A stretch of DNA of 64,000 nt. Source: Streptomyces spirodelae (GTDB taxonomy: Bacteria; Actinomycetota; Actinomycetes; Streptomycetales; Streptomycetaceae). The translations under genes and the position numbers were made by a program. The notes beneath the pieces were generated by a model. That model was given only the letters and a program-made list of their open reading frames with translations, was not told the DNA's origin and made no database searches. Shown here in pieces: positions 1 to 10,291 of the stretch (position 1 is the stretch's first letter; every line of letters begins with the position of its first letter). The stretch is taken from the NCBI RefSeq assembly GCF_017676385.1, contig NZ_JAFFZN010000017.1, forward strand, positions 106,096 to 170,095, in the 5' to 3' direction.

Positions 1-99
1 GTCCGCGTGCCAGGGCCCCGCTTGGTCATCTCGCTCAGGCGTTCGCTGTACGGGGATGGTGGCGGCGGCCTGCAGGGACTGATGCGGCGTGTGCAGCAC
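1..99 (-). CDS. WhiB-family transcriptional regulator, N-terminal part (runs off the left edge)
   Basis: A reading frame opens on the minus strand with GTG at 99, preceded 6 nt upstream by a good AGGAG ribosome binding site, and stays open for 33 codons to the window edge. The peptide begins MLHTPHQSLQAAATIPVQ and ends PWHAD, resembling the N-terminus of Streptomyces WhiB-like proteins just before the first cluster-binding cysteine (usually followed by AVCR). WhiB proteins are small DNA-binding regulators with a [4Fe-4S] cluster held by four cysteines; none of the four is inside the window. From memory a wbl gene lies beside the class I fumarase gene in other streptomycetes, which fits. Assignment rests on this short match and on context. 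Confidence 0.6.
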   Translation of the reverse strand, partial: MLHTPHQSLQAAATIPVQRTPERDDQAGPWHAD

Positions 100-333
100 G
101 GTCTGCTCCTGACGCGACGACGGAGGTTTGTTTCCCCTTCACCCGTCTTGCAGCGCACGGCAGTTCCCGGTCCCCCACGGGCCACTGGGGCGCCGCTCCG
201 CGAACTCTCGCCGTACGAAAGACGATGCCCGAGCCCTACCCGCTGTACGCGCCGGTATGCATTGCGTGTCGTCCGATACGCGCCCAGGCGTACGCTCCCC
301 GGCGCGCAGTGAACGCCGCGTGCGCCCGCCCTC

Positions 334-1113
334 TCACGGCTCCTTGCGGAACCGGTCGCGCAGGTTCTGAATGACGCGTCCACGCTTCGGTTTGGCGTCC
401 ACACCCCCGAAAATGGCGGCTCCCTCGACCAGCACCGTCGGCGCGGTCGGGTCCGGGGAGTCGCTGACCTGAACGTCGAACCCGCCGAAGATCCCGGCGC
501 CCTTCTGCTGCAGAGTGACGTTCTCCGGGACCCGGATCTCGATTCCCCCGAAGATCGCAGTGGCGTTGATCTGCACGTGCGGGTGCTCGAACAGCGCCTC
601 GGTCAGATCGATCTCGATGCCGCCGAAGCAGGCGAACGCGTTGATCTTGCGAGGCACCCGCCAGCGCCCCTTGCGTCCGGTGCCGCTGAAGATGGCGACC
701 AGGTTCTCCTTGGGCCCGTATGCGGGATGGGCGGGGCCGGAGGTGTGCGAGGCGGCGAAGGTCGCGAACGCGGTGCCGTAGGAGCGCTGACCGCTCGCAC
801 CGGCGCTCCCGCCCTGCTCCGCCTCTGCCGGGACCGAACGGCCCGCCGGGAGGTCGCGCACCAGCGGCTGCAGCTCACCCATCGTCTTGGCCGCGTAGAC
901 GGCTTCGACGCGCTCGCTGTGCTCCTGCGCGTCCAGCCTGCCCTCGGCGAGCGCTTCGCGGAGGATGTCGGCGACCCGGTCCCGGTCGGCGTCCGAGGCG
1001 CGCACCTCCGGCTCCGCCACCGGAGCGGGCGCGGGCGCGGCCGCCGGCTGGGGGGCCGACTCGGCGGACGGCTGCTTCTGGAGCGAGGCGCGCTGCGAAG
1101 AGTCTTCAGTCAC
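334..1113 (-). CDS. DUF1707 domain protein with LiaF-like C-terminal repeats
   Basis: 259 aa with a GTG start. After an Ala/Pro-rich N-terminal stretch (about residues 1-37), residues about 38-90 carry a DUF1707 domain (ASDADRDRVADILREALAEG, then a conserved RLDAQEHSERV). The C-terminal half repeats the beta-rich FGGIEI / FGGFDV / FGGVDA motif four times, as in the cell-wall-active antibiotic response (LiaF-type) domain. No membrane segment is seen. In Firmicutes LiaF-type proteins restrain envelope-stress kinases; whether this one does is unknown. It stands alone, divergent from the downstream fumarase gene and behind the WhiB-like gene. Confidence 0.75.
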   Translation of the reverse strand: MTEDSSQRASLQKQPSAESAPQPAAAPAPAPVAEPEVRASDADRDRVADILREALAEGRLDAQEHSERVEAVYAAKTMGELQPLVRDLPAGRSVPAEAEQGGSAGASGQRSYGTAFATFAASHTSGPAHPAYGPKENLVAIFSGTGRKGRWRVPRKINAFACFGGIEIDLTEALFEHPHVQINATAIFGGIEIRVPENVTLQQKGAGIFGGFDVQVSDSPDPTAPTVLVEGAAIFGGVDAKPKRGRVIQNLRDRFRKEP

Positions 1114-1270
1114 ACAGGCAGCGTACCCAAACGCGATAGATCGCGACTACCCCCGCAGCGGTCCCTTGCCGACGGGTTCTACGCTGTGAGACGCGCTCCC
1201 ATCGTCGAGAGCCGGGCTCTTGTCGTCGAGCATCGTCGAGAGCCGCGAGTGTGAGAGGAAGAGTCCCCGT

Positions 1271-2971
<1,701 letters not shown>

Positions 2972-3066
2972 GGCGCCAAGCGCTTGTCCCGCGCGCCGCT
3001 CGCCGAACCGAACTGATCTCCGCCGGACTCTCCGGCTCCCCTTCGGCCGACCTGTGGAGGAACCTC

Positions 3067-3309
3067 ATGGGCGCACTGACCTTGGACCCGAACAGCAAGA
3101 CGTGGCTGGCGGAGTACTACCGCTGTCAAACTCGGGCGCGGGACCTGTTGAAGGTGTGCGCAGCTCGGGATATCCCCCTCGCGGCGGAAGACAGGGCACG
3201 CATCACCAGCTGCGACGACAGCGAACAACTCGACGAGTGGTTCGACAACGCGATGCAAGCCAACACCGCTGACGAGGTCTTCGCCGAGCCGTCCGCCGCC
3301 CCGCAGTAG
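3067..3309 (+). CDS. Small conserved hypothetical protein between the two fumarase genes
   Basis: 80 aa, acidic, no signal peptide or membrane segment. A clean ribosome binding site (GGAGG, 5 nt spacing) precedes the ATG, so the gene is probably real although short. The sequence MGALTLDPNSKTWLAEYYRC continues with a helix-rich middle and two Cys residues, ending in an Ala/Pro tail. I do not recognise a family. It follows the class I fumarase by 95 nt on the same strand and is followed by a terminator-like hairpin, so it may be co-transcribed with fumB. No function is proposed. Confidence 0.65.
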   Translation: MGALTLDPNSKTWLAEYYRCQTRARDLLKVCAARDIPLAAEDRARITSCDDSEQLDEWFDNAMQANTADEVFAEPSAAPQ

Positions 3310-3332
3310 CCGGGCCCCTACCCACAAGGTCG

Positions 3333-3354
3333 GCCGAGGGCCCCCGCCCTCGGC
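3333..3354. terminator. Hairpin after the small protein gene
   Basis: GCCGAGGGC (3333-3341) pairs perfectly with GCCCTCGGC (3346-3354), loop 4 nt, 24 nt after the stop codon at 3309. There is no T-run, as is usual for Streptomyces terminators. Confidence 0.6.
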
Positions 3355-3425
3355 GGACCGGCGGCGTGCTGTCGGGAATGTGTGCGGTCGTACGGGATGC
3401 TGAACCGTATGGAGGTGTACGCACA

Positions 3426-4853
3426 ATGACCGACAGCACCGGTGAGAACGAGGCCGGCTACCGGACCGAGTACGACTCGATGGGTGAGGTCCGGGTGCCC
3501 GCGCAGGCCAAGTGGCGGGCGCAGACGCAGCGTGCCGTGGAGAACTTCCCCCTCAGCGGGCAGCGGCTGGAGCGGGCGCACATCGAGGCGCTGGCCCGGA
3601 TCAAGGCGGCGGCGGCCGTGGTGAACGCCCGGCTGGGAGTGCTCGACCAGGAGCGGGCCGACGCAGTGCGGGCCGCGGCGGAGGAGGTCGCGGAGGGGCG
3701 GTGGGACGGGCACTTCCCCGTCGATGTGTTCCAGACCGGCTCGGGCACCTCGTCCAACATGAACATGAACGAGGTGCTGGCGACGCTGGCCACCGAGCGG
3801 CTGGCGGCTGCCGGTGCCGAAGCCCCGTCCGTCCACCCGAACGACCATGTCAACGCCAGCCAGTCGTCCAACGACGTCTTCCCTTCCTCCATCCACATCG
3901 CCGCGACCGCTGCCGTGACCGCCGATCTGATCCCGGCGCTGGAACATCTCGTGCGGGCGCTGGAGGGCAAGGCGAGCGAGTTCGCCGGCGTGGTGAAGAG
4001 CGGGCGCACCCATCTCATGGACGCCACTCCCGTGACGCTGGGCCAGGAGTTCGGGGGCTACGCCGCTCAGATGCGGTACGGCGTCGAGCGGCTGCGCGCC
4101 GCGCTGCCCCGGCTCGCCGAACTGCCGCTGGGCGGTACGGCGGTGGGCACCGGCATCAATACGCCGCCCGGCTTCGCCCCTGCCGTCATCGAGGAGGTGG
4201 CCCGCTCCACGGGGCTGCCGCTGACCGAGGCGCGGGACCACTTCGAGGCGCAGGGTGCCAGGGACGCGCTGGTGGAGACCTCCGGGCAGCTGCGCACCGT
4301 CGCGGTGGGGCTCACCAAGATCTGCAACGACCTGCGCTGGATGGCCTCCGGGCCCCGCACCGGGCTGGCGGAGATCGCGCTGCCCGACCTCCAGCCGGGC
4401 TCCTCGATCATGCCGGGCAAGGTCAACCCCGTCGTTCCGGAGGCGGTGCTGATGGTCGCCGCTCAGGTCACCGGGAACGACGCGACGGTCGCGGCGGCGG
4501 GCGCCGCGGGCAATTTCGAGCTGAACGTGATGCTGCCCGTGATCGCCAAGAACCTGCTGGAGTCGGTGCGGCTGCTGGCCAACGCGGCCCGGCTGCTGGC
4601 CGACCGGACCGTCGACGGCATCACAGCGAACGCCGAGCGGGCGCGCCAGTTCGCGGAGTCCTCCCCCTCTGTCGTCACTCCGCTCAACAAGTACATCGGA
4701 TACGAGAACGCGGCGGCCGTCGCCAAGAGGGCGATGGCCGAACAGCTCACCATCCGTGAGGCCGTACTGGCGAGCGGTCATGTCGAGCGTGGCGAGCTGA
4801 CGCTGGAGCAGCTCGACGAGGCGCTGGACGTGCTGCGGATGACACACCCCTGA
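3426..4853 (+). CDS. fumC: Fumarate hydratase, class II
   Basis: 475 aa, normal length for an iron-independent homotetrameric fumarase of the aspartase/fumarase superfamily. Visible are TGSGTSSNMNMNEV, the HPNDHVNASQSSND substrate region, GRTHLMDATPVTLGQEF, and the superfamily signature GSSIMPGKVNP (about residues 319-329) with the flexible catalytic Ser loop. The start at 3426 has GGAGG 11 nt upstream; an earlier in-frame ATG at 3366 would add residues with no family similarity. It performs the same fumarate/malate step as the upstream class I enzyme but tolerates oxygen and iron starvation. A strong hairpin follows the stop codon. Confidence 0.95.
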   Translation: MTDSTGENEAGYRTEYDSMGEVRVPAQAKWRAQTQRAVENFPLSGQRLERAHIEALARIKAAAAVVNARLGVLDQERADAVRAAAEEVAEGRWDGHFPVDVFQTGSGTSSNMNMNEVLATLATERLAAAGAEAPSVHPNDHVNASQSSNDVFPSSIHIAATAAVTADLIPALEHLVRALEGKASEFAGVVKSGRTHLMDATPVTLGQEFGGYAAQMRYGVERLRAALPRLAELPLGGTAVGTGINTPPGFAPAVIEEVARSTGLPLTEARDHFEAQGARDALVETSGQLRTVAVGLTKICNDLRWMASGPRTGLAEIALPDLQPGSSIMPGKVNPVVPEAVLMVAAQVTGNDATVAAAGAAGNFELNVMLPVIAKNLLESVRLLANAARLLADRTVDGITANAERARQFAESSPSVVTPLNKYIGYENAAAVAKRAMAEQLTIREAVLASGHVERGELTLEQLDEALDVLRMTHP

Positions 4854-4876
4854 TTCCAGGGGGCCGAGGGCCTCCT

Positions 4877-4909
4877 CGGCGGGCCGGGAAAACTCCCCCC
4901 GGCCCGCCG
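4877..4909. terminator. Strong terminator after fumC
   Basis: A perfect 12-bp stem, CGGCGGGCCGGG (4877-4888) with CCCGGCCCGCCG (4898-4909), loop 9 nt, lies 24 nt after the fumC stop. Confidence 0.8.
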
Positions 4910-5000
4910 ACGGCACATCGTCGGCTCGCCGTCGGACGCCGTCGGCACGCTGCGGCACAGCTCACGGCGGTCCTGGGCGCGTGGCACCTAAGATCCCGTC

Positions 5001-5729
5001 ATGACAGCGGAACAGGCGACGTCGTCACAGCAGCGCTGGCCCACCGGCACCCAGATCCTGTGGCGCTACCGCGCCAACGGCTCGGGGCACCCGCACATCT
5101 GTCGCCCCGTCACCGTCGTCAGTGACACGGCCGAGCTGCTGGCGGCCTGGATGGCGCCCAGCACACCGTGCGTCAAGCCCGAACTGGCCGACGGCACTCC
5201 TCTGCACCGGGAGCCGCTGGCGACCCGCTACACCAGACCGCGCACGGTCGCCTTCACCCACTGGTCCGGTATGGGCGTGCTGAAGCTGGCCCGGGAGGGC
5301 GAGCCGTGGTCGGTCTGGCTGTTCTGGGACCCCGGCTGGCAGTTCAGGAACTTCTATGTGAACCTCGAAGAGCCGCTGCTGCGCTGGCCGGGCGGGGTGG
5401 ACTCCGAAGATCACTTCCTGGACATCGAGGTGCGCCCGGACGGCAGCTGGCGGTGGCTGGACGAGGACGAGTTCGCCCAGGCGCAGCGCGTGGGGCTGCT
5501 GGACGCGGTGCAGGCGGACCGGATTCGCACGGCGGGCCTGCGGGCCGTGGAGGCGGTGCGGGCGTGGGCCTCGCCGTTCGCGGACGGCTGGGAGCGGTGG
5601 CGGCCCGACCCGGCCTGGCCGGTGCCCGGGCTGCCGGACGACTGGGACCGGCCACCGTTCGGAACGTCCGGTGCGGTGGACGGGACGCCGTTCAACGTGT
5701 GTCCGCACCGACCTCCCGATGCCCCTTGA
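5001..5729 (+). CDS. DUF402 domain protein (nucleotide diphosphatase/phosphatase-like)
   Basis: 242 aa, soluble. DUF402 covers most of the chain, with conserved pieces such as WSVWLFWDPGWQFRNFYVNLEEPLLR and the acidic DHFLDIEVRPDGSWRWLDEDEF, where the Asp/Glu residues form the metal site in characterised members. Known DUF402 proteins hydrolyse nucleoside di-/triphosphates, and in the fluoroacetate producer S. cattleya the related FlI-type locus has one; the substrate here is unknown. It starts at the ATG at 5001 and its gene is followed after 104 nt by a methyltransferase on the same strand. Confidence 0.8.
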   Translation: MTAEQATSSQQRWPTGTQILWRYRANGSGHPHICRPVTVVSDTAELLAAWMAPSTPCVKPELADGTPLHREPLATRYTRPRTVAFTHWSGMGVLKLAREGEPWSVWLFWDPGWQFRNFYVNLEEPLLRWPGGVDSEDHFLDIEVRPDGSWRWLDEDEFAQAQRVGLLDAVQADRIRTAGLRAVEAVRAWASPFADGWERWRPDPAWPVPGLPDDWDRPPFGTSGAVDGTPFNVCPHRPPDAP

Positions 5730-5833
5730 TACGCCCCCATACTGCAAACGTAGGATCAACATCCGTAAACATACGCTGCACAACTCCCCTCACCCCCCGG
5801 GGACTTGACCGGCAGCCAGGAAGGAGCCCAGCC

Positions 5834-6544
5834 GTGAGCAGCTCTGCGGGTTTTGGGGCTAGCGGGAGGTCCGGGGCAGGTGTCGGGGCATATGACGGAT
5901 TCGACCGTACGAGCATCGACAGATCGGGCCAGGCCGAGGCGTTCGACGCCATCGGGGACCGCTACGACGAGGCATTCCCCCACAAGGAAGGCCAGATCGC
6001 CGGCGCCGCCTGGCTGGCCGACCAGCTGCCGCCCGGCTCCCGGGTGCTGGACGTGGGCTGTGGGACCGGACTGCCGACCGCCCGTCAGCTCACCGACGCC
6101 GGGCACAAGGTCGTCGGCGTCGACCTGTCGTCCTCGATGCTGAAACTGTGCCGCGACAACGTACCGGAGAGCGAGTGCCGCAAACTGGATGTGGCAGATC
6201 TGGAGTCGTCGGGCCTGGGCCCGTTCGACGGCGCCGTGGCCTTCTTCTCGCTGCTGATGCTGCCCCGGCCGGAGATCCCGTTCGCGCTGCGGGCCCTGCG
6301 CAGCCGGCTGCGCGCCGAAGGCCCACTGGTGCTGGGCATGGTGGAGGCGGACGTGAACGATTTCGCAATCCCGTTCCTGGGCAACACGATCCGGGTATCC
6401 GGCTATCTGCGGGACGAATTGCGCGGGGTGGTCCAGGACGCGGGATTCGATGTCGTAGGAGAGGACGCGCGCGCGTACGCTCCTGCGAGCACGGACGTAC
6501 CTCCCGAGATTCAGCTCTTCTTGCAGTGCCGACGACGCCCATAG
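5834..6544 (+). CDS. Class I SAM-dependent methyltransferase
   Basis: 236 aa from the GTG at 5834, which is preceded by AAGGAG (8 nt spacing); the frame stays open far upstream but without sense. The Rossmann-fold SAM motif I is clear (VLDVGCGTGLPTARQL, about residues 71-86), followed by motif II (GVDLSSSMLKLC) and a motif near LDVADLE. The family (Methyltransf_25/11) methylates small molecules; the substrate cannot be told. A possible promoter, TTGATA (5728-5733) and TAGGAT (5753-5758), lies between it and the DUF402 gene, so it may be transcribed separately. Confidence 0.85.
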   Translation: MSSSAGFGASGRSGAGVGAYDGFDRTSIDRSGQAEAFDAIGDRYDEAFPHKEGQIAGAAWLADQLPPGSRVLDVGCGTGLPTARQLTDAGHKVVGVDLSSSMLKLCRDNVPESECRKLDVADLESSGLGPFDGAVAFFSLLMLPRPEIPFALRALRSRLRAEGPLVLGMVEADVNDFAIPFLGNTIRVSGYLRDELRGVVQDAGFDVVGEDARAYAPASTDVPPEIQLFLQCRRRP

Positions 6545-6593
6545 ACCGCGAGCACCCAGCGCAGGGCGTGCGCCGACGCGCAGCCCCGGATGG

Positions 6594-8777
6594 ATGGAAA
6601 CCGAACGCGTGACGGAGCACGAGAAACCTGCGGCGAGCAGCACCACCGACCCGGCGCACCCCACACCGTCGGGGAACGCCCGCACCGGCCCCGGCGGCGA
6701 CGAGAGACAGCCGGCCCCACGTGGCCGCGACGCCGCCACGCCGCGGCCGCGGCAGCATCCCCCGCAGCCCGGCGAGCGGGCCCCGCGCGCCGAGTCGGGG
6801 CTGCCCGGCGAGTCCGGTGTACGCGCGGAGACGGGTGTGCCCGCGGAGACGGGTGTGACCCCAGAGGCCAGTGTGGCCGCCGAGTCCGGTGTGCCCGCCG
6901 AGCCACCGCTGGTCGGCGACCCCACCAGCGAGCGCTCCGAGCGCGAGCGCCGGGGCGGCGACCGGCTGCGGTTCGTCGGCGCGGCGACGCGGCGCATCGC
7001 CCGCGGTGTCGACCTGGACGAGACGGTGCTCGGCCTGTGCCGCGCCAGTGTGCCCGCGTACTCCGACGCGATCCTGGTCTATCTGCGCGATCCGCTGCCG
7101 GTCGGCGACGAGCGGCCCACCGGGCCCTTCGTCCTGCGGCTGCGCCGCAGCGACCGGATTCCCGAGGACCCGCTGGCAGCCCAGGCCCTGCAGGCGGCGA
7201 CGGCGACGGCACCCGGCGTACTGACGGCGGAGGCCACCGGGCATCCGACGGAGGCCGCCGAGTACCCCGGACACAGCGCAGCGGAGGCCGCGGGCCTCTC
7301 ACTGGGGATGGCAGCGGGCATGGCGGCCGGCGCGACGAGCACGACAGCGGCCAAGCTCACCGAGGTGCGCCCGGGCGGCCCGCTGGCCGAAGTGCTGCGC
7401 GGGGTACGGCCGGTCTTCGCGGACTCGGCTGCGGCCAGCGCCGCGCTGCCCGAACTCCTCGGCCCCGAACGCGAGGTGCCCACCGGGCACCGTGCCATCC
7501 TCGCACCGCTGCGCGGACGCCGCCGGGTGATCGGCGCCGCCGTCTTCCTGCGCCGCCCGGACCGGCCCGCCTTCGAGCCGGACGATCTGCTCATCGCGGC
7601 CCAGCTGGCCACCCATACGGCACTCGGCGTGGACAAGGCGGTGCTCTACGGGCGCGAGGCATACATCGCCGACGAGCTCCAGCGCACCATGCTGCCCGAC
7701 GAGCTTCCGCAGCCCACCGGCGTCACCCTCGCCAGCCGCTATCTGCCCGCCGCCGAGACGGCCCGGGTCGGCGGCGACTGGTACGACGCCATTCCGCTGC
7801 CCGGCTCCCGAGTGGCGCTCGTGGTCGGCGATGTGATGGGCCACTCGATGACCTCGGCGGCGATCATGGGGCAGCTGCGGACGACCGCGCAGACCCTGGC
7901 CGGTCTCGACCTGCCGCCCCAGGAGGTGCTGCACCACCTGGACGAGCAGGCGCAGCGGCTCGGCAGCGACCGGATGGCCACCTGCCTGTACGCCGTCTAC
8001 GACCCGGTTGCGCACCGTATCGTCGTCGCCAACGCGGGCCACCCGCCGCCCGTCATGCTGCACCGCAGCGGGCGCGCCGAGGTCCTGCGGATACCGGCGG
8101 GCGCGCCGATCGGGGTGGGCGGCGTCGACTTCGAGGCCGTCGAACTGGACGCGCCCGCCGGTGCCACGCTGCTGCTGTACACCGACGGGCTGGTCGAGTC
8201 GCGGCAGCGCGACGTGTGGACCGGCATCGAGCACCTGCGCGAGAAGCTGGCCGCGACCGCGCGGCTCACCCGGCCGGGCGCCTCGGCCCCGCTGGAGCCG
8301 CTGTGCGACGAGGTGCTGGACATTCTCGGCCCCGGGGACCGGGACGACGACATCGCCCTGCTGGCCGCCCGGTTCGACGGGATCGCACCCAGCGATGTCG
8401 CGTACTGGTTCCTGGACCCGCGCGCCCAGACCGCGCGGCAGGCACGGCGCCTGGCGCGCAGAGCGCTGGCCCGCTGGGGGCTCGACGAGTTGTCGGACTC
8501 GGTGGAACTGCTGGTGAGCGAGATCGTGACGAACGCCGTGCGGTACGCCGAACGTCCCATCACGTTGCGGCTGTTGCGCACCGATACGCTGCGCTGTGAG
8601 GTCGGGGACGATGTGCCGCAGTTGCCGCGGCTGCGGCAGGCGCGCGCCACCGATGAGGGTGGGCGCGGGCTGTATCTCGTCAACCGGCTGGCACGCCGGT
8701 GGGGCGCGACGCGGCTCTCCACCGGGAAAGTCGTCTGGTTCGAACTCCCCATCCCGGAGCCGGAACAGGACTTGTGA
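6594..8777 (+). CDS. GAF-SpoIIE-ATPase regulatory protein (PP2C phosphatase with RsbW-like kinase domain)
   Basis: 727 aa, multidomain. Residues about 1-115 are Ala/Pro/Gly/Glu-rich and include a degenerate short repeat (ESGVRAETGVPAETGV). A GAF-type sensor follows (about 120-370). The SpoIIE/PP2C phosphatase domain (about 385-585) shows the metal motifs GGDWYDAI, GDVMGHSM, NAGHPPPVM, DGLVESR and DDDIALLAAR. The C-terminus (about 600-725) is an RsbW-type ATPase with the N-box EIVTNAVRYA and G-box DEGGRGLYLVNRLARRWG. Such proteins are abundant in Streptomyces and control anti-anti-sigma factors by phosphorylation and dephosphorylation. No membrane segment is seen, so it is probably cytosolic. 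A long hairpin terminates it. Confidence 0.9.
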   Translation: METERVTEHEKPAASSTTDPAHPTPSGNARTGPGGDERQPAPRGRDAATPRPRQHPPQPGERAPRAESGLPGESGVRAETGVPAETGVTPEASVAAESGVPAEPPLVGDPTSERSERERRGGDRLRFVGAATRRIARGVDLDETVLGLCRASVPAYSDAILVYLRDPLPVGDERPTGPFVLRLRRSDRIPEDPLAAQALQAATATAPGVLTAEATGHPTEAAEYPGHSAAEAAGLSLGMAAGMAAGATSTTAAKLTEVRPGGPLAEVLRGVRPVFADSAAASAALPELLGPEREVPTGHRAILAPLRGRRRVIGAAVFLRRPDRPAFEPDDLLIAAQLATHTALGVDKAVLYGREAYIADELQRTMLPDELPQPTGVTLASRYLPAAETARVGGDWYDAIPLPGSRVALVVGDVMGHSMTSAAIMGQLRTTAQTLAGLDLPPQEVLHHLDEQAQRLGSDRMATCLYAVYDPVAHRIVVANAGHPPPVMLHRSGRAEVLRIPAGAPIGVGGVDFEAVELDAPAGATLLLYTDGLVESRQRDVWTGIEHLREKLAATARLTRPGASAPLEPLCDEVLDILGPGDRDDDIALLAARFDGIAPSDVAYWFLDPRAQTARQARRLARRALARWGLDELSDSVELLVSEIVTNAVRYAERPITLRLLRTDTLRCEVGDDVPQLPRLRQARATDEGGRGLYLVNRLARRWGATRLSTGKVVWFELPIPEPEQDL

Positions 8778-8784
8778 CCCTGCG

Positions 8785-8815
8785 CCACCCTTCCCGGCTG
8801 CGCCGGGAAGGGTGG
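8785..8815. terminator. Bidirectional terminator between the phosphatase gene and ahpD
   Basis: A perfect 14-bp stem, CCACCCTTCCCGGC (8785-8798) with GCCGGGAAGGGTGG (8802-8815) and a 3-nt loop, separates two convergent genes and can serve both. Confidence 0.88.
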
Positions 8816-8843
8816 TGAGCTTGGGAGGTCTGCGGGTGGGGGC

Positions 8844-9383
8844 TCAGCTCAGCTGGGCCTCGGCGTCCAGGGTGGTGGCGACGGCCTGGACCACGGAAGC
8901 GATCTTGAATGCTTCCTGGATCGTCTCGCGGTCGACGCCGGCCTTGCGCAGCACCTGCTCGTGCGAGTCGAGGCACTGTCCGCAGCCGTTGACGGCGGAG
9001 ACGGCGAGCGACCACAGCTCGAAGTCCGTCTTCTCGACACCGGGGTTGCCGATGACGTTCATCCGCAGCCCGGCGCGGAGCGTGCCGTACTCCGGGTCCG
9101 ACAGCAGGTGCCGGGTGCGGTAGAAGACGTTGTTCATCGCCATGACGGCGGCAGCCGACTTCGCGGCGGTGTACGCCTCGTCGGTCAGGTTCTCCTTGGC
9201 CTCCGGCTCCAGCGCGCGCAGCACGATCCCGGAGCGGGAGGCGATGGCGCAGGCCAGCACGGTGCCCCAGAGCTGCTGCTTGGGCAGCTCCGAGTTGCCT
9301 ATGACGGAGCCGAGGTTGAGCTTGAGGTCCTTCGCGTAGTCCGGAAGGGCCGACTTGAGGTCAGTGAGGGCCATGTCGCTCAC
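8844..9383 (-). CDS. ahpD: Alkyl hydroperoxidase AhpD
   Basis: 179 aa if started at GTG 9383, whose first base overlaps the ahpC stop in a GTGA junction (4-nt overlap); an ATG three codons in (9374) is also possible. AhpD is a small thiol peroxidase and reductant of AhpC in actinobacteria. The catalytic CxxC with the proton-relay His is present as GCGQCLDSHE (about residues 131-140), and Glu residues upstream match the family. It forms an operon with ahpC, presumably under OxyR control. Confidence 0.95.
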   Translation of the reverse strand: MSDMALTDLKSALPDYAKDLKLNLGSVIGNSELPKQQLWGTVLACAIASRSGIVLRALEPEAKENLTDEAYTAAKSAAAVMAMNNVFYRTRHLLSDPEYGTLRAGLRMNVIGNPGVEKTDFELWSLAVSAVNGCGQCLDSHEQVLRKAGVDRETIQEAFKIASVVQAVATTLDAEAQLS

Positions 9384-9934
9384 TCACCAGCCAGCAGCGC
9401 GACCGGGTCGAGGGTCTCCTCGCCCTGGCTCCAGTTGCAGGGGCACAGCTCGTCGGTCTGGAGCGCGTCGAGGACCCGCAGGACCTCCTTGGGGTTACGG
9501 CCGACGGAGCCGGCGGTCACCATCGTGAACTGGATCTCGTTGTTCTGGTCCACGATGAAGACGGCGCGCTGCGCGAAGCCGTCCTCGCCCTCGATGCCGA
9601 GCGCGCGCATCAGCTCGTGCTTGGAGTCGGCCATCATCGGGAAGGGCAGGTCGGTCAGGTCCGGGTGGTCCTTGCGCCAGGCGTGGTGCACGAACTCCGA
9701 GTCACCGGAGAAGCCGAGGATCTGCGCGTCGCGGTCGGCGAACTCCTCGTTCAGCTTGCCGAACGCGGAGATTTCCGTCGGACAGACGAAGGTGAAGTCC
9801 TTGGGCCAAGCAAAAACGACCTTCCACTTGCCTTCGTAGGTCTTGTGGTTGATCGTCTCGAACTCCTTGCCCTTCTCCAGAGAGACACAGGCGGTCAGCT
9901 CGAACTCAGGGAACTTGTCACCGACAGTGAGCAC
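9380..9934 (-). CDS. ahpC: Alkyl hydroperoxide reductase AhpC (2-Cys peroxiredoxin)
   Basis: 184 aa, reducing H2O2 and organic peroxides. The peroxidatic cysteine sits in FTFVCPTE and the resolving one in CPCNW near the C-terminus. Two GTG codons compete: 9940 leaves only 1 nt after the AGGAG site, while 9934 leaves 7 nt and gives the usual MLTVGDKFPEFEL N-terminus, so 9934 is chosen. First gene of the ahpCD operon. The divergent oxyR gene is unusually far away (about 870 nt) because another gene is inserted between. Confidence 0.95.
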   Translation of the reverse strand: MLTVGDKFPEFELTACVSLEKGKEFETINHKTYEGKWKVVFAWPKDFTFVCPTEISAFGKLNEEFADRDAQILGFSGDSEFVHHAWRKDHPDLTDLPFPMMADSKHELMRALGIEGEDGFAQRAVFIVDQNNEIQFTMVTAGSVGRNPKEVLRVLDALQTDELCPCNWSQGEETLDPVALLAGE

Positions 9935-10016
9935 GTACACACTCCTTGCACTTGCGGCCAGGATGCCCGTATTGCATGCATTCCTGGAGGTTGGTCACCA
10001 CCACCTAACCACATAC

Positions 10017-10037
10017 GCTATTGATCGCGGAAATAGC
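10017..10037. promoter_or_regulatory. Candidate OxyR operator upstream of ahpC
   Basis: GCTATT (10017-10022) and AATAGC (10032-10037) form an interrupted palindrome with 9-nt spacing, so it holds the T-N11-A core of LysR-family sites and the ATAG/CTAT half-sites seen in OxyR boxes. It lies about 85-100 nt upstream of the ahpC start. Binding by the OxyR encoded at 10801 is inferred. Confidence 0.5.
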
Positions 10038-10072
10038 CCGCGTTGAGTCATTTGATCGACTGAAGTTATCAG
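10021..10072. repeat. Leader-like direct repeat, copy 1 (ahpC side)
   Basis: This 52-nt segment begins with TTGATCGCGGAAAT and ends with GTTATCAG. The same two blocks occur with the same spacing in copy 2 at 10750-10801; by my count about 34 of 52 positions match. The two copies flank the inserted small-protein gene in direct orientation. Confidence 0.6.
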
Positions 10073-10291
10073 CTGGTGAGGGGTCGTCCGATCCGGACGA
10101 CGCCGCCGCGGGCCTCGTCATCCGTCCGCCGTCTTCATCGGATCACCCGTCAAGGACGCGGGCCGACCGTCCGTCCGGGAAGCGGGGAGTCTCGTGCGGG
10201 AGCCAGGGCTTCTCGAGTGGAGACAGGCGCGGGCGGCCCGGGCCGGCGTACGGTCCGAGCCGCCCGCGGGCTGCTCAGGCAGGGGCTGGGA

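Larger units (their letters stand above)
9941..10291. other. Upstream region of ahpC, no gene
   Basis: About 350 nt without a credible gene. It holds the ahpC promoter area, an OxyR-type inverted repeat at 10017-10037 and one copy of a duplicated leader (10021-10072). The part from about 10080 to 10290 is ordinary GC-rich sequence in which I see nothing further. Confidence 0.6.
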